Shown: positions 54,395-64,000 of the stretch, piece by piece
How the letters are laid out: the number at the start of each line of letters is the position of its first letter
How positions within the stretch are numbered: the stretch's first letter is position 1
Assembly (NCBI GenBank): GCA_028753945.1
Contig: JAPNXP010000002.1
Coordinates: 13,082,001 to 13,146,000 of the forward strand
Reading direction: 5' to 3'
Source: Hexactinellida sp. DTS-2022
Taxonomy: Eukaryota; Porifera; Hexactinellida
DNA: 64,000 nucleotides
Made by a program: the position numbers and the translations under genes
Notes under the pieces: generated by a model
Told to the model about the DNA's origin: nothing
Seen by the model: only the letters and a program-made list of their open reading frames with translations
The model's database searches: none

Positions 54395-57300
54395 ATGAAG
54401 AGACGAGCATCAGGGAACAGAACTACTTTGAAAGATAAGAAGCCTTCGAAAGGTCACACTCCACAAAAAGGTCGCACCCCACAAAAAGGCACACAACAGA
54501 CACTCACAGCTTTCTTGAAACAAAGTAACTCAGACACACAGACTGGGAAGAAAAGATTCGCTAGTACAGTTCGGACTTTTTCAAAAGTTATAGTTATTGA
54601 TGAAGATTGTGAACCAAATGATGATGTTATACGTAATAACAAGGATAAGGTAATTTACCAATCCTTACAAATATATTACAGTCAGGTTCTTTTATTTGAA
54701 CATTGAAGTGAGCAAAAATTATGTTCATAATAGAGAGAAAAAGTGAACTCAACTTAATACATGTAAGTTGTTAAATTTGGATCATAGGGCTTATTCATAA
54801 TAAAAGGTTTTTCATATTAAGCAGCAAAAAATTGTTCATAATAAGCAGACCTGACTGTAATTGGATATTAATCAAAAATACCTGGATTTTGGGATTTTTT
54901 CCTTTGCATTATGGGATTTCTTTGATTTTCATTGTAATTCAACTGAAAAGGATAAACTATATAGTTCAGAAATTTCTATTATACTTTTCGAATTATTTCT
55001 TGAAGAATAATTCTGATTATTTGTACTTTCATATTGCATATATTGAAAGCAACCTAAGGCGATATGAATTCTCTAATCCCTAGTAATCGTTGACGGAAAG
55101 ATGGTCGCGGAAAATTGGTCGCGAGGAAATTTAGTTAATTATCCAACTCTTGATATTTCACGCATTGCTATGATGATGTCACTATGTATAAATTTGTTAT
55201 TATGTCAGCGACCACATGTTTAGTTTAGACACCATACCATTTTGTTATTTAAGGAAAGATAACTTAATGTTGTAGTTTGAATTCACATTTACGTATTAAC
55301 TTCACTTCGTTTTCTCTGATGGCATCTGAATAAATTTCTGAACGGATCAAGAGCAACAAAAATAAAGATAGACACCGAGGGGTCTGACTGAATGGTGGAA
55401 AATGGTGGAAAATGGTGGAAAATGGTGGAAAACGACTGAATGGTGGATAATGGTGGAAAAACGGGGGCTGACTGAATAGAGGAATCTAGTGGAATCTTTG
55501 ACTGAATAGTGGAATCGAGTGGAATTTGATTAAATTGTTAAACACTACGTACGTATATGCTATAAGCTACGTGTGTATCATATTACGTTAATTTTCGCCC
55601 ATGTAAAATTGTTTGCAATGATTGAACTAGTGTTGTGCATGAAGTGACACAATAGGATTTATTAGTTAGGCTTTGTTACCATGTTATTTAGACACATCTT
55701 ATTAACATTATTTATCAACAATTTCTTATAAAATCCAGTTGGTATTCATTGGGCAGTTCAATAGAGATGATTAGTAAGAATACTAATATAGTATCATATT
55801 GTCCCACTTCATGCACAACACTAGTTCAATCATTGCAAACAATTTTACATGGGCGAAAATTAACGTAATATGATACACACGTAGCTTATAGCATATACGT
55901 AGTGTTTAACAATTTAATCAAATTCCACTCGATTCCACTCGATTCCACTATTCAGTCAAAGATTCCACTAGATTCCACTATTCAGTCAGCCCCCGTTTTC
56001 CCACCATTTTCCACCATTCAGGCGTTTTCCACCGTTTTCCACCATTTTCCACCATTCAGTCGTTTTCCACCATTTTCCACCATTCAGTCGTTTTCCAACA
56101 TTTTCCACCATTTTCCACCTTTCAGTCGATTTTTAGAAATTCCACCACTTTCCACCATTCAGTCATTTCGACGAAAATTCAGAAATTCCACCATTTTCCA
56201 CCATTTTCCACCATTCAGTCAAGTAGTTTTCCACCATTTTCCACCATTTTCCACCATTCAGTCGTTTTCCAACATTTTCCACCATTTTCCACCTTTCAGT
56301 CGATTTTTAGAAATTCCACCACTTTCCACCATTCAGTCATTTCGACGAAAATTCAGAAATTCCACCATTTTCCACCATTTTCCACCATTCAGTCAAGTAG
56401 TTTTCCACCATTTTCCACCATTTTCCACCACTCTCGGATGTTTTCCACCATTTTCCACCATTCAGTCAGACCCGACACCGAGTATCTGATGATCTATCAT
56501 TTTGGGTTTGTGAAAACGATGCAAAGCTAGAATTCATACGAGAAATATATTATATTCAAGTCTGTGATATCATAGTATCCGAAATTCAGCAAGCCCATAC
56601 ACACACTCCCTCACGGATTATATATACAGCATCTAACTCTGAGCAAAGCACTAAAGGTATATAATCCATATGTTAGGAGAAACGAATTCAAGTACTATAA
56701 ACAAGCTCCAGCAATTAAAATCCGTGAAACCAACGATTCGTAATTATAAAAGCATGCATTAGTGTCGAAATTGTGGAGTCCCACTTGTGCAGCTGGAATT
56801 GTAATCCCTGAAAAGTATAAAACATCTTTGAAAGGCAAACCTTTTACTGTATGATTCAGGGTTGGGGATGAGCAAAGGATCATTATATACGGCACGCTTA
56901 AATTTACTTATTTACTAAGAAACAGCGACGGAACATTTAGCGTTGTTCCTGATCTGTTTATACAACCATATAGTACGATACTATCCATGCAGAAAAGGAT
57001 GAAGTAGTATTCCCTACATCTATGCACTGCTTCCAAATAAAACTGAAGCAATCTATGACAGACTGTTTAAGAAATTATTATAAATTGAGCCATCATTAAA
57101 CCCTTTAACGATCTCGATTGATTTTGAGGGACGAGAATCTGTTGTCACGGGATGCTTTTTTAAATATTCAGACGCGTTCAAGAACAGGGATTGGTTGCAC
57201 GATATACGAGGATAATGGTTTCGCTATTTGTATTAAGATGATGCTAGTTGGCTTTTGTTCCATAAATCGACGATATCGATTGTTTCATTATTTTAATGCA

Positions 57301-60300
57301 ACAATTTCCTGACGAGGCTATAGAAATAGGTAAATATTTCGAAAATACTACATACATAAGAAATGTATTACCCGATTTGACTAGAAGGACGCTAATCTTC
57401 CCACAGAGTTAACAATCGTCTTGCTAGAACAAGTAATAACGTTGTGAGTTGGCACTATGCCTTCAAATCTGCGGTAGTTGGTTCGCATCAACGTTTTTGC
57501 AAACTCTATGTTTCTTCAAAGGGAACAGTCGATGCAAGAGGCTGTTCTTGCGAAATAGGATTGTGGAGATGTAAAGAGAAGTTCTGAAACTATTATTGCA
57601 CGTGATACTCGCATATCATCCCTTGTCGGTGGTTACTAATCCCGCGAAAATTGTATTTTCTGAAGGAGATAGCATATAATTTCGAATTTTAAGACTTATT
57701 TTCTTCTACATTTTACGTCATTTATTATCAATCTCTATCAATTAAAAATGTATTAGAAAATATTCAAAACAACAAATAGATAGTTGTAAATGGAGGCCAA
57801 ATGCTCAGCGATAATCCTAGGTGACTAAACTCCCCCGCGACCAATTTTCCGCCTTTCCTTGTAATTGAGTTTGTGTGTTTAGAAAAAGGAAATTAATTTC
57901 TTTTTATACCAGAAAGTCTTCTACAACGCTACGGAGATACAGGCGGAGAACTCACTTCACATTCCAGAGCTGCTCTATGATCTCCCAGAGCATGACGGCA
58001 CCACAGACCGTACAATAGCCAGTACAAGCACACCGTACAGCCCTGGCTATTCAGCTATTAACTCCGCAGTTAAATGTCATAGAGAGTTATTCAGCTCAGC
58101 TGACTTGAGTCCTGTAGCAGGTCAATCAATAATCCATATGCAGTGGTGTTGTTCGCGTAGTAGCCAGTCGCGATTTGCACGAAATTTCCCTGCCAATAGG
58201 CGAACTTGCTATTACATATATCAAATACATTCCTCACTAAAAGCATAGATCATTATTAACTAAGCATTTAATTAATTAATTAATTAAATGTCCTATGAGA
58301 CCAACCGTATCCCTGTTATTAACCGCACTTCACAACCTATAGAGAACGCAGCCCCTGAAGAGAGTATCATATCCAATCTCAGTGAACTGTTCGATGACCT
58401 CACTTCTGCGTTTGTTGATAAACAAATCGAGAATGATTTAGAAATACCTGCTGGTGTTTATAAATATACAGTCTCGCATTATGAGACCACAAGCTTCTCC
58501 CATCCCGTAAGGAATATGTAAGTTAATTGTACAGTCAGACAGGCTGACCTTATTACGTATTGGGCCAATGCTGTTTGCACAGTGTAATTTATATTTTAAT
58601 TCAGAATTCTAACACTTGTTACAATAGATATGTTGATGCAAAGAAAGTAAAGTTAAAGTCAATTGATAATACCGCGAGAGATGCTATTTGTTTCTTAATG
58701 GAAGATTGGTTAGTTTGCTTAATGGCAAGGTTATAGTGGTTAAATGGCCGTTTTTATTACATAGGTTTGGTACAGAAATACTTATCAATAGCAGAATTAA
58801 CATAATCCTATCGGAGACACAGAAATACCCATTCAACCCGATGACTAACTCCTTAACTATTTGTCTCGACACAGATTCTAATAGCGTGTTTGTCATAACA
58901 CATCCAGACACCCTGATATCAGGCACCGTGGTTGCCGGAAGCTTCTTCTGCGAAAGGAAAACTATTCTCAACGAGCTGATCCGCAGTCAGGAGACTGAGT
59001 TAGCTAAGCATGCACTGATCGGGACAATTCTACACGACATATTCCAACGGGTGAGTTGGGGACTTTTTATCATTACTTGAAGATAAAGTTTCGAAAGTAT
59101 AAACTTTTCAACCATTTTGTAATACAAGGATGATCTGTCACACTTTGGTTTACACCAGGGGACCTTCGAAATTTGTTCCTACTACGTATCCTGAATTCGT
59201 ATTAACCGAAGTTTTTTTAATGCATTTCTATAGGCTAGGCGCAATGGGAGTTAAACCTTGTACTCCTTAACATATATTTCGCCTTACCCCGTAATCATAT
59301 TAACGATAGTCTACTGTATTTCTAAGATCCCATAGCTTATAATGGGCGTTTACAGTACTCGATGCATTATGTAGGCTATGGTAACTAATCAGTTCGATTT
59401 GGACTCTCTCGAGCAGACGAGCAGGAATGTCCCGACTAACATTTCCTATCTGGAGTCCCTGGCGCTGCTGGGGCTGTCTGCTGCCGACGTGCTGGCGAGC
59501 GTCAACAGACACCTGTCCAACTTCTCTCAGTTCGGAGACAGGTTCATGAGGCCGCAGCCCGCGTTTCCCGGCGGAAAGATAGACATTCCGTGGTGAGAAG
59601 TTACGGGTTTGCCAAGCGATCTTTGGTATGCTAGAAGCCTCTCCCATAGTATAAGCTGCATCAATCAAAACGTGTTAATTTCCCCGATTAGTGGGAAATT
59701 ATAGCACGCACGTCTTTTAAGCACGTTAAAAGAGCTCTTAGCTCCATTGCAGGAGACACTTAGAAATGACGAGGACAAATACATTTTACGCGAGGGATAA
59801 TTTGCATATTAAACAACTAAATGAGCTCGTTTTATTTCCACGATTCTATTTATATTCTCAGGAAAGGTGACGCTAGCTCTGAGTCGTCGATAGCAGTGAC
59901 GGAAGTGTTGGACATCGAGGAGAGCATCTGGTCCCCTAGGTTAGTAGCAAGGATTTATTGAAGGGGAGGAGGTTAACTAATATGTGACAGGCCATCATTT
60001 TGTATTACAAAATGATTTAAAAAATGTGTAACGCAAGGGTGGATAATTTTCGGGAATTAACGTTGCGTAACGTTTGAACTGCCTTATCTTATATGTACAG
60101 CTACGGATTGAAGGGTAAGATCGACGCAAGTATCGCGGTTAAAATCCGCAAGCGAAGCTCTGACAAGCAAGATTCCACTCACGAGCTAAGAATTCCATTC
60201 GAACTAAAGTCTGGTAAGATGGCTTATTCCAAGGGCTCCATAGAGCACAGGGCACAGGTTATGCTGTACACGCTTATGATGGGAGAGAGACTTGGGGAGG

Positions 60301-63300
60301 GTGTTCCCCTGGGACTGCTGTTCTACAGCCAAACCGGGCATTTGCAGGGAATAACTGCTAGCTACCAAGAGCTGAAAGGTATTACATTCAGTAGACCGCT
60401 TAATCGGGTTACTTCGGCCCGAGGGCAGTTTGACTCTATTTATTGGAACCTTAGGAGTGCCTCCAAAAAATAGATCATTTTAGAAGAATTGAAAGGTATC
60501 AAATATTATAAAGCTATACTATCCAGAAATGAATTCGCCTAATTAATCAAAATTTTATAAGCCTAATAGAGCTGGTGGCTCTATTAGCAGAGTATACTTA
60601 GTTATCCAGATACATTATGCTGTAGGGATCTTAATGAGGAGGAATGAGCTCGCCAGCTATTTATACTCGATCTCCTCAACAGCTGCTCCTAGCTTCCCGC
60701 CTGTTCTGAAGGTACCCAGAGTCTGCTCCAAATGCTCCCAGTTAAACGCGTGTATGCTCATACACCAGTGAGTTATGACCTTGCTAGTACTGCTGCTAAT
60801 AAGCAATTTATTCCTTGATTTAGGAATATCGAAAATGGCGATGAGGTTTCGAGCGGGCTCGGGAGTGAGTTTTCTAAAGTAGTAGGTCAGCTGACCGACA
60901 GTGAGAAGCTGTATTTCTCGCATTGGTTCAGCATGATTCAGTTGGAGAGTAAAATGCAAGGCAACGACAATAAAGTATCAGAAATATGGACTAAATCCAG
61001 CCAGGAAAGGTACGGAATAATTTGTAACTAGTCCAGTTAAACAATTACCTCGATGGATAAATGTTTACTATGACTTACTACCCTTATACGTGTACTTCAA
61101 AAGTATTACAGTAGAGCCTCTGGACAACGGACACCTTGGGACCGGAACCGTTGTCCGTTATTTAGAGGTTGCTTTTCTATTAGACATAAGCTAAATAAAT
61201 AAATCCGTGCCACGAGGGTTGTCCGTTATTTAGAGGTTGCCCGCTATTTGGAGTGTCCGTTATGGGAGGCTCCACTGTATACAGTCAGGTTCTTTTATTA
61301 TGAACATTCAAGGGACCAAAAATTGTGTTCATAATAGAGAGACTTTATAATAAGCGAACTCAACTTTATTCGAACCCTACGTAAGTTGTTAAATTGGGAC
61401 CATAGGGCTTGTTCATAATAAACAAAATTCACATTAAGCAGACGAAATCTTGCCCATAATAAGCAGACCTAACTGTATACAATTTGAACTTATACTTATA
61501 TGTAGTCATATGTACTTATATCAGTTATATGTAGTTAGTATTCCCTTAAATATTAGCCCATCCTCCTTTTGAGGCTAACTTGAATAGCCATAAAGGGAGT
61601 TGGTAAACACAAACACTGTACCGGTGTATAGTAGCATCTTTAAATACTCCCCTCGGCTATTATCCGAAGAAATACTTTAACTGTTTTATATTTTTATAAT
61701 TTCGCAGGGAATCCTTAGGAAACTGCTATGGACATCTTATCATAGAGAGTGTTAGTATTTCTGTACACCAGGGGAATGAAGTTACTCTCATAAGGAATAC
61801 ATCAGTCGATAGGTATTCTTATATTCGATGTGAATGTCTCTAAGGCAGTGGTTCCCAACCTGGGGTCCATGGACTCAGTGGTTCGGGGCACGGATTAGGA
61901 CAAAAAGGGTTGGAAAAGTTTGGGAATCGCTGCTCTAAGATTTACTTTTATCGGCTAACTAACACCTTTTCAATTTAAAAACCCGACTTTGAAAAGGTGA
62001 AATATTTATATTAAAATGAATTTCTATCTGCCCAAATTTCTAGAAAAGGTGCAGACCGATATTATAGTAATCCCGTTGAGATAGCTTTCTAGAATATCTG
62101 AGTTGAGAGATAGCAACATAAGCGTCGGAGATAGTCTAATTGTGAGCTACGAAGATCTCTCCCAGCTGTGCATCGCTTGGAGCACCGTCACACACTTGTC
62201 TAGCTCTCATATTGTAATTAACACTGGCAATGTTGATGTGTCTAGACACAAGATTGATAAGAGTGGACGGGTGATCGAGCTGAGATTGGATAAGTGCGAG
62301 TATTATCGGCCTAGTGCAATTGTTCTGATGAATCTGGTGGAGTTTTTCCAACAAAATGAAAGGTTAATAACTACAGTATAACCTGGTTAATAAGAACACG
62401 GATAAGGCAAAATATCAGTTGAGGAGTACAAGGTTTAATTCTACTAGCCTATACAAATGCATGCTAGTGACTCCGGTTAATACGAATCCGGATAATACGG
62501 GAAATTTTTGACGGTTTTCTAGTTCTAATTAGTATAACGAGTGTCTAGTGTAATATGTAGTCGACTGCTTTTGGTTTTTAGTTAGCATTTAATTTATGTT
62601 TATTATAGATCTGCTAAGCTGAGACAATTAATTATTCACAGAGCTCCTCCACACTATTATACAATAGATAATGCTGTTTCGGCAAAGGCACAGGAAATGT
62701 ATTCTGATTTGAACTCAGAACAACAGCATACCATTGAGAAGATACTAGCTTCTTCTGATTATTCGATTGTACAAGGAATGCCTGGAACTGGTAAATACGT
62801 ATTTTAATAATACTAAATACGCCACGCTTTCTGCTATAAAATGGCTTGTTTCCCATAGCATAGTGTTTTTTAAAACGGTCACTTTAATATTGGGATTATA
62901 TACTAGTATGCGTCTCTACTATTATAATATCACATAATTGTACTTACATATACAAAAAATACATACAGTATAGAGTAGAACCTCATTACTATTAACCTCT
63001 TTCATTTGTATTGGAAAGGCTTTGAAGGGGAATAAAATAGTGTTCGTATTAACCAGAATTTAATATTAACCGTGTTTGTATTAACGAAGTTCTACTGGAC
63101 TACCACTATATACATATTTCAGGATGTAATAGTATTTTCTTATACATAACTAAGTTATAATAAAAGTATCTTCAAGGCAAGACAACACTGATATCCTGTC
63201 TTATCCATGTTCTCATCTCACAACAGCAAACAGTTCTACTCAGCAGTTATACGAACACAGCCTTAGACAACATACTTCTCAAACTAATCGAGGTTATAAG

Positions 63301-63838
63301 TTAATTAATTACGTATGGATAGATAAGGGTTCGTGAATTTTGCGTACTTAACGTTTGAACGGTAAATAACTAACTCGGCTTATATCTACAAGAGTTTACT
63401 GTGGTATTATTATGCTTTAGATTGGCGTTGAGTTTGTAAGAATTGGGAAAGACAGCTCTGTACATCCGTCAGTTGTAAGGTTTCTGCCGCAAACATGTCT
63501 GAAGGAAACAAATACAATAAAAGGAGTTGCAGATTTCTATAACAACAAGGTAGTCATTTGGAATGTTATGAGCAGCTATAGTACAGTGTACACTTATTCT
63601 AAGTGGCCGTTATTGACAAGTTCTACTGTATTCTATTTCAATAGAAGCTATATGCTGCCACGTGTTTGAGTATAAATAACGTTTTCATACAAAAGACGGA
63701 GTTCGATTGGTGCATTGTGGACGAGGCCTCGCAGTTGACGCAGTTCCTCTGCTTGGGTCCAATCCTACGAGCCAAGCGATTCCTGTTGGTGGGAGACATA
63801 CACCAGTTGCCCCCGCTTGTTAGGAGCAGCGAAGCCAA
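54395..63838 (+). CDS. DNA2: DNA replication ATP-dependent helicase/nuclease DNA2, 3' end beyond window
   Basis: DNA2 processes Okazaki flaps and resects double-strand breaks. In-phase exons: 54395-54649, 57913-58120, 58343-58517, 58628-58708, 58765-59050, 59375-59592, 59862-59939, 60101-60378, 60626-60767, 60824-61009, 61708-61812, 62093-62362, 62609-62790, 63177-63292, 63421-63549, 63645-63838 (about 967 codons, continuing past the window). Exon 1 has a PCNA-box-like QQTLTAFL. The RecB-type nuclease shows LIGTILHDIFQ, DIEESIWSP, YGLKGKID and ELKSGK; four Fe-S cysteines are in FFCERK and CSKCSQLNAC. Helicase Walker A is GMPGTGK across exons 13/14, Walker B VDEASQ, then VGDIHQLPPL. The first two exons are less certain: they fit by phase but their sequence is not conserved enough to prove it. 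The frame stays open for 31 codons past the exon 8 donor. Confidence 0.92.
54679..54857. mobile_element. MITE with TA duplication, family 2 (DNA2 intron 1)
   Basis: Bounded by TA on each side, with ends CAGTCAGGTTCTTTTATTTG and ATAATAAGCAGACCTGACTG; the first ten bases are an exact inverted pair. A second copy lies at 61282-61475 in intron 11... of the same gene (between exons 10 and 11). TA duplication and CAGT ends indicate a Tc1/mariner/pogo-type element. No coding capacity. Confidence 0.8.
55095..57858 (+). pseudogene. Decayed FLYWCH-MULE transposon in DNA2 intron 1
   Basis: Broken reading frames carry Mutator-like transposase pieces in order: a FLYWCH-type zinc-finger remnant (ERIKSNKNKDRHRVS before and SDDLSFWVCENDAK after a nested insertion, near 55340-55379 and 56474-56530), SDGTFSVVPDLF (56914 on), LPNKTEAIYDRLFKKLL (57030-57080), IEPSLNPLTISIDFE (57084-57128) and NNVVSWHYAFKSAV (about 57436-57477). 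Stops and shifts between them show it is dead. The outer ends are inverted: GGAAAGATGGTCGCGG with AAAATTGGTCGCG on the left, CGCGACCAATTTTCCG with CCTTTCC on the right. Flanking TAGTAATCG and TTGTAATTG could be a worn 9-base duplication. Confidence 0.8.
55380..56473. mobile_element. 1.1-kb foldback element with 9-bp target duplication, nested in the MULE
   Basis: The ends GGGTCTGACTGAATGGTGG and CCACCATTCAGTCAGACCC are perfect complements, and GACACCGAG is duplicated at 55371-55379 and 56474-56482. The terminal parts consist of tandem TGGAAAATGG (left) or CCATTTTCCA (right) units, far more on the right. Inner arms of about 115 bases (about 55527-55645 and 55807-55923) are near-perfect complements around a unique core. 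The 9-base duplication and long repetitive ends fit a Mutator-type foldback element. The 195-codon open frame on the right side is only a reading of the tandem repeat and is not a gene. Confidence 0.88.
61109..61277. mobile_element. MITE with TA duplication, family 3 (DNA2 intron 10)
   Basis: Ends CAGTAGAGCCTC and GAGGCTCCACTG form an imperfect inverted pair bounded by TA at 61107-61108 and 61278-61279. The interior holds GTTGTCCGTTATTTAGAGG twice. It directly abuts the next element. Confidence 0.75.
61282..61475. mobile_element. MITE with TA duplication, family 2, second copy
   Basis: Ends CAGTCAGGTTCTTTTATTAT and CATAATAAGCAGACCTAACTG-like, flanked by TA (61280-61281, 61476-61477). It shares internal GTTCATAATAGAGAG and GGGCTTGTTCATAATAA blocks with the copy at 54679-54857. 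Only two bases separate it from the preceding element's TA. Confidence 0.78.
61846..61932. mobile_element. 87-bp hAT MITE (DNA2 intron 11)
   Basis: It starts CAGTGGTTCCCAACCTGGGG and ends GTTTGGGAATCGCTG, the usual form of hAT termini. The 8-base flanks CTCTAAGG (61838-61845) and CTCTAAGA (61933-61940) differ at one base. It is an internally deleted copy. Confidence 0.75.
62374..62550. mobile_element. pogo/Tc1-type MITE (DNA2 intron 12)
   Basis: Bounded by TA (62372-62373, 62551-62552), with ends CAGTATAACCTGGTTAATAA and, in reverse, CACTAGACACTCGTTATACT. Internal TTAATACGAATCCGGATAAT matches other family members. Confidence 0.6.
62970..63097. mobile_element. pogo/Tc1-type MITE (DNA2 intron 13)
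   Basis: Contains GAGTAGAACCTCATTACTAT on the left and ends TTTGTATTAACGAAGTTCTACTG, the reverse of the family end, near 63097. The left boundary is approximate. Confidence 0.5.
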
Positions 63839-63875
63839 GTGAGTCGTCACGGAAATATAGCGAATAACTAAGCTA

Positions 63876-63963
63876 CAGTAGAACTCGGTTAGCACGTACC
63901 CACTCGGGAGATAAAAACTAGTACGTATTATCGGAGTGTACGTACTAACCGAGTTGACACTAC
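63876..63963. mobile_element. Short pogo-type MITE (after DNA2 exon 16)
   Basis: It begins after TA with CAGTAGAACTCGGTTAGCAC and ends with GTACGTACTAACCGAGTTGA and CAC, an imperfect inverted pair of about 25 bases. It is one of the shortest copies, like the one at 35662. Confidence 0.6.
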
Positions 63964-64000
63964 ATAGAGATACATATAAATTGACAAACTTTGTTTATAC

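Noticed and set aside
55902..56489. A 195-codon open frame rich in HHFPPFS
   Set aside because: It is a reading of the tandem CCATTTTCCA repeats in the right arm of the foldback element, not a protein gene.
58288..58342. ATG at 58288 (MSYETN) as the DNA2 start
   Set aside because: A stop codon lies directly before it, and the upstream exon joins in phase at 58343 after ACCTATAG. It remains a fallback if cDNA shows no upstream exons.
60379..60473. Continuation of DNA2 exon 8 to a stop codon
   Set aside because: The family alignment continues from K (60378) into the exon at 60626; the extra 31 codons are intronic and would end the protein within the nuclease region.

Overview
The window looks like nuclear DNA of an animal, AT-rich outside exons. 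Every confidently identified gene is an animal-type housekeeping or regulatory gene. Introns are small to medium with mostly GT-AG borders, non-coding DNA is full of non-autonomous DNA transposons, and there are poly(A) signals. The set includes a PREP/MEIS-class TALE homeobox gene and both halves of the beta-TrCP/CAND1 ubiquitin machinery, which fits a metazoan. I cannot name the lineage; a non-bilaterian (for example a sponge) is only a guess.

Layout. 1-2.1 kb: gene-free, with hAT- and pogo-type miniature elements. 2.1-9 kb: compact intronless genes for TMEM167A (kish), delta-14 sterol reductase (TM7SF2-like), two SERHL2-like hydrolases flanking NDUFB3, and a two-RRM hnRNP. 9-11.5 kb: gene-free. 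11.5-20.8 kb: RALGAPB in 12 exons. 21.3-23.2 kb: PREP/PKNOX homeobox gene. 24.4-28.3 kb: BTRC, with an intronless mitochondrial aspartyl-tRNA synthetase gene inside its first intron. 28.3-32 kb: transposon-rich intergenic DNA. 32.1 kb: UBE2J2. 34.4-47.4 kb: CAND1 in 10 exons, with a 5-kb satellite array in intron 3. 47.8-50.7 kb: DHODH (with a one-base frame break), TRMT112, UQCR10. 51.7-54.1 kb: NOC2L, preceded by an almost perfect 170-bp palindrome. 54.4 kb to the end: DNA2 in at least 16 exons, running off the window. Its first intron carries a decayed FLYWCH-MULE transposon split by a 1.1-kb foldback element.

How genes relate. BTRC, UBE2J2 and CAND1 are consecutive and all act in ubiquitin conjugation. 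NDUFB3, UQCR10, DHODH and DARS2 are mitochondrial. All 16 identified genes lie on the plus strand, some only 160-460 bp apart, and many have a splice-acceptor-like TAG/CAG within about 50 bases of the start codon. That raises the untested possibility of polycistronic transcription with spliced-leader trans-splicing.

Exon models were built by hand from reading frame, splice sites and remembered family sequences. Splice phases are consistent throughout RALGAPB, PKNOX, BTRC, CAND1, NOC2L and DNA2. The satellite, palindrome, gene-free gaps and transposon ends were judged by eye, without alignment software.
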